A stretch of 64,000 nt of DNA from Bacteroidales bacterium. GTDB taxonomy: Bacteria > Bacteroidota > Bacteroidia > Bacteroidales > WCHB1-69. Shown one piece after another: positions 44,969-52,199 of the stretch (position 1 is its first letter; each line of letters opens with the position of its first letter). A model generated the notes under the pieces. That model made no database searches and was not told where the DNA came from. It was given only the letters and a program-made list of their open reading frames with translations. Both the position numbers and the translations under genes were made by a program. The stretch spans positions 47,749 to 111,748 of the forward strand of contig JAKSMC010000004.1 in assembly GCA_024400835.1 (NCBI GenBank), written 5' to 3'.

Positions 44969-45321
44969 GAAGTGTCATAAGTGATTTTTATCTGGTTTGC
45001 ACGATTGTTAATAATCTTTCGATTTTATGCATCGTTTTTTTCTTGGTGCGAGGTTATTTTTACCAAAAGGTAAATTTAAGCGTCGGCACATTTAAAATCA
45101 GAAAAAGGGATTTTTCCGTGCAGAATATTACGAATATCGTTAGTATGAAGTTCTATAATGGCGGAGAGGTTCCAGCCAATATTAGGAAAGAGATACTGCT
45201 TGTGACTTGCCCTGACGTGAAGAATCTTGTACGAAACGATGTGACTTCCAATAAAAACAAACGAAAAAAACATTATCGCAAGTCCCGTAATAACAAAGGA
45301 AATGTACCTCAAAGTAAATAA
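44965..45321 (+). CDS. Unknown one-helix membrane protein of the type III operon
   Basis: A 118-residue protein that starts in an ATGA overlap with the Csx20-like gene and ends six bases before the helicase. One transmembrane helix (~8-29, LVCTIVNNLSILCIVFFLVR) is followed by a short soluble domain with beta character. The tail is very basic and lysine-rich (NKNKRKKHYRKSRNNKG). I recognise no family. The overlaps on both sides argue that it is a real operon member. It could be a membrane-acting accessory protein, but no function should be assigned. Confidence 0.65.
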   Translation: MRSVISDFYLVCTIVNNLSILCIVFFLVRGYFYQKVNLSVGTFKIRKRDFSVQNITNIVSMKFYNGGEVPANIRKEILLVTCPDVKNLVRNDVTSNKNKRKKHYRKSRNNKGNVPQSK

Positions 45322-45327
45322 TCTACT

Positions 45328-46815
45328 ATGTCTGATGTTGATATTAAACTGACTAAAAGTCAGAAAGTTGTCTTGAAACAATTGAAAGATTTTGTTTTTC
45401 ATTCGGAAGACAGAGTCTTTATTTTAAAAGGTTATGCCGGTACTGGTAAAACCACGTTGATGCGTTTCTTGATTGCCGAACTTGAGAAAAAAGAAGAACA
45501 GTACAGACTGTTATCTACTACAGGACGTGCAGCTAAAATTTTGGCCAATCATACCGATAGAGAGGCAACCACCATCCATAGCATGATATATCGGTACAAG
45601 GATTTCAATAAAGACTTGTCGAACATTGACGACAAAAAAGCATCTGTTGATGAAACTGGCCAGTTGTTCTTGGTGTTCGAGCCGACAGTCCTTTCTGTAG
45701 AAGATAGAAATAGAGTGATTTATATTGTCGATGAGTCCTCTATGATTTCCGATATGGAGGATAAGGATATTACTCAGGCTAAATTTGGCTCAGGTCGTAT
45801 TCTTAAGGAATTGCTTGATTATGACCCATATCCCGAATCGAAATTCATTTTCGTAGGCGACCCCTGTCAGTTGCCGCCAATTTTGGGAACGATATCCCCT
45901 GCATTAACACCTTCTTATTTTGAACAGACTTTTGGCCTGAAATGTCAGGAAGGAAGCCTTACTGAGATTATGAGGCAAGACAATTCAATTGTTTCTGCGG
46001 GTGCATATATACGAAAACTATGGAATATGGCTCCCGAAAATGAAAATCCCTATGGAGCTGTGTGGGGATCTCCTTTGCAGATGTCGGCGTATGATGATGT
46101 GAAAATCCATAGCGACCTTTTAGAAATGGAGCAGTTGTATTTGCAGAATATTCGTAAAAAAGGGTATAATGATTCTACATTCATCTGCAGCAGTAATTCG
46201 AAATGTTTGGAAATGTCTCAGAAGATTAGAAACAGCTTGGGATTTACAGGTCCTGTGCAAGTGGGCGATCTTTTGATGGTTACTCAGAATCAATTGCTGA
46301 CAGGACTAATGAATGGGGATATGGTTGAGGTTGTCGGGTTAAGTTCTGAAACCGAACGTACCTTCAAAACAGTACACACTCCTGACGGTTATCAAACTGA
46401 ACTCGTGTTTAGGGAAATCCGAGTAAAGGAATTGTTTTCAAACAAGGAGTATTCTACACTTTTGCTGGAGACTATTCTGAATGATTCTCAAGTGAACTTG
46501 GATGCACGTCAGCAGTCGGGCCTGTTCCTTGATTTCGTTATTAGGATGAAACGCAAAGAAATCACTCAAAAGAAAAACAAAGAACAGTTTGATAGAGCGA
46601 TGCGAATGGACCCGTACTTGAATGCGCTTCGTTGTAATTATGGTTATGCCATCACCTGTCATAAATCGCAAGGCGGGGAGTGGAACTCTGTTTATATACA
46701 AATGCCTCGGAATATTACTCGAAAGCCGACGAAAAACAAATACCAGTGGTTTTATACGGCTCTTACAAGAGCAAAGCATACCGTGCATATTTGTAAAGAT
46801 TTTTTCATAAAATAA
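45328..46815 (+). CDS. RecD-like superfamily 1B helicase in the adaptation block
   Basis: The 495-residue protein carries Walker A GYAGTGKT (35-42), Walker B IYIVDESSMIS, motif III FVGDPCQLPPI, and the C-terminal UvrD-like motifs ITCHKSQGGEW and YTALTRAK. It resembles RecD/Pif1-type 5'-3' DNA helicases without the extra RecBC partner domains. It is encoded 13 bases upstream of cas1 in the same direction. A role in preparing or unwinding DNA for spacer acquisition is an inference from this placement. Confidence 0.85.
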   Translation: MSDVDIKLTKSQKVVLKQLKDFVFHSEDRVFILKGYAGTGKTTLMRFLIAELEKKEEQYRLLSTTGRAAKILANHTDREATTIHSMIYRYKDFNKDLSNIDDKKASVDETGQLFLVFEPTVLSVEDRNRVIYIVDESSMISDMEDKDITQAKFGSGRILKELLDYDPYPESKFIFVGDPCQLPPILGTISPALTPSYFEQTFGLKCQEGSLTEIMRQDNSIVSAGAYIRKLWNMAPENENPYGAVWGSPLQMSAYDDVKIHSDLLEMEQLYLQNIRKKGYNDSTFICSSNSKCLEMSQKIRNSLGFTGPVQVGDLLMVTQNQLLTGLMNGDMVEVVGLSSETERTFKTVHTPDGYQTELVFREIRVKELFSNKEYSTLLLETILNDSQVNLDARQQSGLFLDFVIRMKRKEITQKKNKEQFDRAMRMDPYLNALRCNYGYAITCHKSQGGEWNSVYIQMPRNITRKPTKNKYQWFYTALTRAKHTVHICKDFFIK

Positions 46816-46828
46816 TCGTCAACCCACT

Positions 46829-47809
46829 ATGGAACTCGTCCTCAATACTTTCGGAACTTCCCTCAATCGTGACAATGAGGGCTTTGTGATTACCTATAAG
46901 GATGGTCAGCAACGTCTGCCAGTGGCTGGGATTTCATCTATTCAGATAAGCAAAGGTGCGCAGATTACCAGCGATGCGGTGATGCTGGCTATTGAAAATG
47001 AAATAGAAGTCATCTTTACCGATCGCTCTGGCAACCCCGTCGGACGGATATGGAGCCCTAAATATGGCTCGATATCCACTATCCGTAAAGGCCAGTTGAA
47101 TTTTTCGTTTTCGCACGATGCCGTGGATTGGATAAAGGAGATCATTCGCCAAAAGATTGAAAACCAACAGGCCTTGATTCTGATGATGCAGCCTGAAAAT
47201 GGGGTGGAACGTTGGCAAGTGGATAAGGCGGTGAATAGATTGGAAGATTACCGCAGCAAAATCGCAGGTTTGGATGGTGAAATCGTCTCTGATATCGCCG
47301 CCACTTTGCGTGGCTGGGAAGGTGTATCATCGAAAATCTATTTCGAGATGCTTAATCAATATATCCCTGAGCATTTGCGTTTTGCTCAACGCTCCCAACA
47401 CCCGGCCATGGATCCGGTGAATGCTTTGCTGAATTATGGTTACGGCTTGCTCTACGGCAAAATCGAGGGCGCACTCATCAAGGCGGGAATAGATCCCTAT
47501 GTGGGCATTATGCATCGCGATAATTATAACCGTCCCGTCTTGGTTTATGATGTGATTGAACTTTATAGGATATGGATTGATTATGTGGTTTATAGCCTCG
47601 TAATACAAAATGTCATCACCGACGAATACTATTCGGTAAAGGAGGACGAATCCTATTGGCTTGAACCTCTCGGCCGCCGTGTGCTTATCCAATCCGTGAA
47701 CGATTATTTGGAAGATGTGGTGGAACAGAAGGGCGTGGAACGCAGTCGCAGCTATCAGATACAGCTGTATGCGCAAAAATTGGCCCAGATATTCAAAAAA
47801 CACGAATAG
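46829..47809 (+). CDS. cas1: CRISPR integrase Cas1
   Basis: A 326-residue Cas1. The C-terminal helical domain shows the conserved order: LLNYGYGLLYGKIEGAL, then AGIDPYVGIMHRDNYN with the active-site His, and VYDVIELYR with the acidic metal ligands. The N-terminal beta domain is normal. Cas1 with Cas2 inserts new spacers at the leader end. There is no fused reverse transcriptase; instead a primase-polymerase gene follows 14 bases later. Confidence 0.95.
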   Translation: MELVLNTFGTSLNRDNEGFVITYKDGQQRLPVAGISSIQISKGAQITSDAVMLAIENEIEVIFTDRSGNPVGRIWSPKYGSISTIRKGQLNFSFSHDAVDWIKEIIRQKIENQQALILMMQPENGVERWQVDKAVNRLEDYRSKIAGLDGEIVSDIAATLRGWEGVSSKIYFEMLNQYIPEHLRFAQRSQHPAMDPVNALLNYGYGLLYGKIEGALIKAGIDPYVGIMHRDNYNRPVLVYDVIELYRIWIDYVVYSLVIQNVITDEYYSVKEDESYWLEPLGRRVLIQSVNDYLEDVVEQKGVERSRSYQIQLYAQKLAQIFKKHE

Positions 47810-47823
47810 GGGAGGAATAGGTT

Positions 47824-48846
47824 ATGTTGCACGCAGGAACAAATGTAACGAGTATGACAGAACCTCTGAAAAAGGTTCCGTTGGACTATATATATAATAG
47901 TATCCGAAATCCGAAACCCGAGATTCAGAACCTGATCCGGCGGTTGCGAATTGTTCGTGATATGGATACCAAAAGCTATGCGCAGCTGAAGCGGGAACTG
48001 CCTTTTCTGGTATGCGGCACCTTCAATCCTCCATTCCGTAAAAATGAGAATTTTGCCTATACGGAATATTTCTTTGTGGATATCGACCATATAGAAGCGA
48101 AGGGTATGGTGCTGAGTCAAGTCAGGATGCACATTCAAGCAGACAACAGGGTGGTGATGTCTTTTTTGTCTCCCAGTGAAGATGGTCTGAAGGTGTTGTT
48201 CAAATTCAAGGAACGCTGTTATGATGCCGGCGTGTATTCGTTGTTTTACAAGGCCTTTGTGAAACAATTCTCGCAGCAGTATGGATTGGAACAGGTTTTG
48301 GATGCGAAAACCTGTGATGTGAGTCGGGCCTGCTTCATAAGTATGGATTCTGAAGCATACTTTAATCCAAATGCAGAACCAGTAGATTGGAATCAATACA
48401 TGGCTATGGATAATCCTCAGGAACTGTTTACGCAAAAACATTCTTTGGAACGGGAACTGAAAGAGAGTGTAAAACAGCAAAAGGAAGAGGAACGGGTAAT
48501 GAAAGATGTGGATCCGGATGCGGCGGAGATATTGAAGATTAAAGAATTGCTGAAATTAAGAAAAACACCAAAGGAGCGTGCGGAGGTATATGTTCCGGAA
48601 CAGTTGAACGAAGTGATTGCGGATGTGAAAAAGGCCATTGAAGAGACGGGAATGCAGGTGACGGAGATTTTGAATATCAATTATGGGAAGAAGATCAGGA
48701 TGAAGTTGGGACATCGTCTGGCGGAAGTGAACTTGTTTTACGGGAAGCGAGGTTTCAGCGTGGTGAAATCGCCACGTACGGGAACCAATGCCGAGTTGAA
48801 TGATTTGTGTGTTGACGTTATTAATGGGTATATAATGCAGTTGTGA
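47824..48846 (+). CDS. CRISPR-associated primase-polymerase (CAPP), AEP/BT4734-like
   Basis: A 340-residue protein with an archaeo-eukaryotic primase fold. The catalytic hhDhD motif is YFFVDIDHI with D86 and D88, the second motif is SFLSPSEDGLKVLFKF, and the third region DVSRACFISMDSEAYFNP is typical of BT4734/VirE_N-type domains. It lies between cas1 and cas2, with an SD-like GGGGAGGAATAGG before the start. CRISPR-associated Prim-Pols are described as partners of Cas1-Cas2 that may synthesise or repair prespacers. The C-terminal ~120 residues are charged and not recognised. Confidence 0.78.
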   Translation: MLHAGTNVTSMTEPLKKVPLDYIYNSIRNPKPEIQNLIRRLRIVRDMDTKSYAQLKRELPFLVCGTFNPPFRKNENFAYTEYFFVDIDHIEAKGMVLSQVRMHIQADNRVVMSFLSPSEDGLKVLFKFKERCYDAGVYSLFYKAFVKQFSQQYGLEQVLDAKTCDVSRACFISMDSEAYFNPNAEPVDWNQYMAMDNPQELFTQKHSLERELKESVKQQKEEERVMKDVDPDAAEILKIKELLKLRKTPKERAEVYVPEQLNEVIADVKKAIEETGMQVTEILNINYGKKIRMKLGHRLAEVNLFYGKRGFSVVKSPRTGTNAELNDLCVDVINGYIMQL

Positions 48847-48847
48847 G

Positions 48848-49330
48848 ATGGGCAGGCGAAAGAAGGCATACGATTACATAGACGCGTTGAAGAAGATTGC
48901 GACGGCGGGGTTGGAAGATTCTCCCGCTCCGAATCGTGACCGTGAGGATGATTGGGATGATCTGTTGCCTTTGGAGGAACGGACGAAGCGAATATTGGGA
49001 TTAGTTAATAATCAGAAGAAAAGAATTGGAAGAATGCTGTTTTTTGTGATGTATGATATCGAAAGCAATAAGGTGCGCCGATATGTGGTGAAGTATTTGG
49101 AGCGACAAGGATGTACACGTATACAGAAGTCAATTTTCTTGGCCGATTTGGAGATGTCGAAATTCAATGAAATCAAGAAAGACTTGGCGGATGTGCAGGC
49201 CGTATATGAGAACAATGACAGCATCTTGGTAGTGCCTATTACAACGGAGTATTTGCGGTCGATGAAAATCATTGGCCAGAACATAAATATAGATGTGATC
49301 ACGCACAGCAAAAACACATTGTTCTTTTGA
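48848..49330 (+). CDS. cas2: Cas2 with N-terminal extension
   Basis: The last ~95 residues are a normal Cas2 ferredoxin-like core (MLFFVMYDIESNKVRRYVVK, then GCTRIQKSIFL). About 60 extra residues precede it, basic then acidic (MGRRKKAYDYIDALKKIA; REDDWDDLLPLEE), so the protein is 160 long against a usual ~90-100. The start at 48848 lies one base after the primase stop. An internal start at M63 would give a normal-length Cas2, so both forms are possible. It is the last gene before the leader. Confidence 0.88.
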   Translation: MGRRKKAYDYIDALKKIATAGLEDSPAPNRDREDDWDDLLPLEERTKRILGLVNNQKKRIGRMLFFVMYDIESNKVRRYVVKYLERQGCTRIQKSIFLADLEMSKFNEIKKDLADVQAVYENNDSILVVPITTEYLRSMKIIGQNINIDVITHSKNTLFF

Positions 49331-49507
49331 ATTTGAATTCAATACTTGATGCGTTTTTGATAACTATAACGAGTTCTTTGACATATTGGAAATTTATTTT
49401 ACTTTTGCTCCATCAAAAAAATGTACCTTTTTTTGATGCAAAAGCAGCGGGTTTAGACTGTTTTTATATGCTAATGGATTGAATAACAACATAATGAAAA
49501 TTTTGCT
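49331..49507 (+). promoter_or_regulatory. CRISPR leader
   Basis: A 177-bp A+T-rich stretch between cas2 and the first repeat, without an open frame. It ends in AATGAAAATTTTGCT before repeat 1. The repeats opposite this end are degenerate, which confirms that this is the leader side. It should hold the array promoter and the integration signals. Confidence 0.75.
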
Positions 49508-51316
49508 CTCAAGGACCTACTTCCAACAAAACAAGGATTAAGACCCCCATAGTTTTGCCAATATTATACGGTCAGTTACCCTCACGGACCTACTTCCAAC
49601 AAAACAAGGATTAAGACTCAGCTTTTATCGTGAGGGCGCATAATTCATAATTATACTCACGGACCTACTTCCAACAAAACAAGGATTAAGACTATAGTAC
49701 AACCCAACTTTCGAAAGAATCATATCTTCTCAAGGACCTACTTCCAACAAAACAAGGATTAAGACGTCGTAGCTGTATTTACAGGCTTTGCAGTCATAGC
49801 TCAAGGACCTACTTCCAACAAAACAAGGATTAAGACCCTTCAGGTTCTCGGCCATTGTCTTGTCTCTCTGTACTCAAGGACCTACTTCCAACAAAACAAG
49901 GATTAAGACAGCGCGTGGCTGCGGTCTCTGTGGTTAATCGCCCTGGCCATCTCAAGGACCTACTTCCAACAAAACAAGGATTAAGACGCCGACGAAAACG
50001 AATCTGTACGACTTCTTGCTAAGCTCTCAAGGACCTACTTCCAACAAAACAAGGATTAAGACTAGTCTTCTTTCATATCTTTGTTGTTAATCCCGTGGCG
50101 CTCAAGGACCTACTTCCAACAAAACAAGGATTAAGACCCTGGACGTATTGGACGTTTGTGGCCATTGAGTTCTCAAGGACCTACTTCCAACAAAACAAGG
50201 ATTAAGACTCCTTCTTGTTCCCTACTACGTCTACTTTGTAGATACTCAAGGACCTACTTCCAACAAAACAAGGATTAAGACTTTTGCGCCTTCCGCCTTC
50301 TTTGGTGGCTTGCTTTTCCTCTCAAGGACCTACTTCCAACAAAACAAGGATTAAGACAATTGTAAGCCCCTCACTGAGTGATTTGGCGAAGAAGACTCAA
50401 GGACCTACTTCCAACAAAACAAGGATTAAGACACGTTCGATGAAACCGAGGCTGTCGTCAAGTTTGCCCTCAAGGACCTACTTCCAACAAAACAAGGATT
50501 AAGACTTGATTACTTGTTCGATTTCATTGGTCTTCTCATTATAGACTCAAGGACCTACTTCCAACAAAACAAGGATTAAGACTCTTTAAGTGCTTGTGTT
50601 GTCATTGTCTTGTGATTCTCAAGGACCTACTTCCAACAAAACAAGGATTAAGACATTGTAGAGTTTTTCATCTTCGTTCAGCCATCCGTTTTTCTCACGG
50701 ACCTACTTCCAACAAAACAAGGATTAAGACTTCCAGTTGCGGTACGAATGGCTTTTGAGGTAGTCTCACGGACCTACTTCCAACAAAACAAGGATTAAGA
50801 CTGAAATGTTATCAGCATTTCGTTGTTGTTTATCATTCTCACGGACCTACTTCCAACAAAACAAGGATTAAGACAGAGATGTCCGTCAATCATACACTGC
50901 CAAGCGCCATCAATCTCACGGACCTACTTCCAACAAAACAAGGATTAAGACGTTGTTTGTTTTTTTGTGTTTGTCATACTGTTTGCAGTCTCACGGACCT
51001 ACTTCCAACAAAACAAGGATTAAGACTGAAGTCGGTGCATTTGTTTAGGTATGCTCCCATTATCTCACGGACCAACTTCCAACAAAACAAGGATTAAGAC
51101 TTTTAGCAGTTCAATTGATAGGTTATTTCCTGCATCTCACAGACCAACTTCCAACAAAACAAGGATTAAGACTTGTACCCACCTTCGTTTTCAATCTCAT
51201 GACAGTTCTCACAGACCTACTCAGTTAGCTGCGCTGATTTTTGGCTGCGCCTCAGCAAATCAAGCAGAGCTTGTTTGCATTCGGCTTGCACAAAAATTCC
51301 AACAAAACAAGGATTA
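49508..51316 (+). CRISPR. CRISPR array, 23 intact 37-nt repeats plus one interrupted terminal repeat
   Basis: Repeats start CTCAAGGACC or CTCACGGACC and end ACAAGGATTAAGAC; the last eight bases (ATTAAGAC) are the likely crRNA 5' handle. Repeat starts are 49508, 49581, 49656, 49729, 49800, 49873, 49951, 50026, 50101, 50172, 50245, 50321, 50396, 50469, 50546, 50618, 50694, 50765, 50838, 50915, 50990, 51064 and 51136. A broken one begins at 51208. Spacers are 34-41 nt. Repeats 22 and 23 have CCAACTT in place of CCTACTT, and 23 and 24 also have CACAGACC, so decay is at the distal end. Transcription runs on the plus strand from the leader. The handle and the neighbouring cas6 fit a type III-A system. 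Confidence 0.98.
51222..51296. repeat. 75-bp insertion inside the terminal CRISPR repeat
   Basis: The last repeat is cut after CTCACAGACCTACT and resumes at TTCCAACAAAACAAGGATTA. The 75 bases between are unlike the spacers. They carry an internal pairing (GCTGATTTTTGGC with CCTCAGC) and a TTTGCATTCGGCTTGCAC end like short dispersed elements in this phylum. No clear target duplication is visible beyond one T. Confidence 0.6.
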
Positions 51317-51818
51317 TTTTTTTGAAGCTCCCATCAAAGTCCATTTTTAAAAATTACGTCAACCATATTTCCCACTATCTTTGCCCCACCCCTCAAAATC
51401 CACTCCCGCCTATGAAATCCCGTTTCCCTTACCACTTCCACTTTGATGTTTGGGCTTAGGTGCTGCTCGTTCGCCACGTTCGCCATCGGCCGCAGAAACT
51501 GGCTGGCGCTATGCCTCACAACGCTGTTCTTGGCCGGCCACTTGGTCTCCTCATTAACCACATTCGCGTGATACTGGCGTGCGTTGAGAGAGTAGGGTAG
51601 GGACATTTTTTTGTGACTATATATCTATTGGCCTGTCAACAAGCAGAATAATGCGTAAACTTAATTTTTTTCCTATGATTTTTAATACGATTTTTATTTG
51701 ATTTTGAGCGCAGCGACCTTGCTTTTTCCTGACATTTTTGAGTGGATTCTTTTTTGATTTTATAACATCCATTTAAAAAAAATTTGCCACAACGCAGCCA
51801 CATATACTAGTTGTCACC
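51317..51818. other. Gene-free segment with an orphan promoter
   Basis: A TATCTTTG box at 51376-51383 followed by CCCC leads to an ATG at 51412 that opens only a 15-codon frame (MKSRFPYHFHFDVWA). This looks like the start of a gene whose body is lost. The minus-strand frame 51334-51606 has no recognisable feature. The rest is A+T-rich. Confidence 0.5.
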
Positions 51819-51938
51819 TATACAAGTTTCAAAATCCAAATGAAAATCCTACCCAAAATAGCCTGAGGGAACTGGCTTAATAAGGAGTCGTCGTCCTTCG
51901 GACTCCTTAAAATCATTTTGAAAATCCAATGAAAAATC
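51819..51938 (-). repeat. Island-flanking dispersed element, right copy
   Basis: Reverse complement of the element at 30544-30650, with about 13 extra bases in the middle. The block TCAAAATCCAAATGAAAATC is identical on the opposite strand. It closes the CRISPR island in inverted orientation to the left copy. Confidence 0.75.
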
Positions 51939-52008
51939 TAATGAAAAATTGCAGTCGCTGCGCGATTGACAATGAGAGTTTCGTGCGTTAATGGCAAATC
52001 GTCATCCA

Positions 52009-52055
52009 GAACCTCCGACATTAGGTGATTGCGCAGGAATCTCTACAAGACGGAA
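52009..52055 (+). repeat. Dispersed CGTCATCC...GGAATCTCTAC element
   Basis: A 47-bp unit beginning CGTCATCCAGAACCTCCGAC and ending AGGAATCTCTAC. It corresponds to the reverse complement of 56186-56232 and to one end of the MITE-like element there. Confidence 0.65.
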
Positions 52056-52087
52056 CGGGATAATTCATTTTTTTTCTTGAAAAGGTG

Positions 52088-52095
52088 TATTTTTG
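52088..52095 (+). promoter_or_regulatory. Promoter -7 element of the 52200 gene
   Basis: TATTTTTG followed by CCACC. The ~100-base leader that follows includes the ATTCATTATTCATTATTC repeat (52166-52198). Confidence 0.6.
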
Positions 52096-52199
52096 CCACC
52101 TTAAAATGTTTTGAAAATATGTGCTGTTTGTTTTTGTAAACATTTGATAATGTGCATTATTTAGCCAGTTCATTGTTCATTATTCATTATTCATTGCCT

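Noticed and set aside
46829..48846. Possible reverse transcriptase partner of Cas1
   Set aside because: No YxDD motif or RT blocks exist in the locus; the neighbour has primase-polymerase motifs instead.
50284..51350. Short plus-strand frames within the array
   Set aside because: They are translations of CRISPR repeats and spacers (recurrent TSNKTRIKT).
51334..51606. 90-codon minus-strand frame after the CRISPR array
   Set aside because: No start signal, domain or conserved neighbour; it overlaps an orphan promoter on the other strand. Left unannotated.
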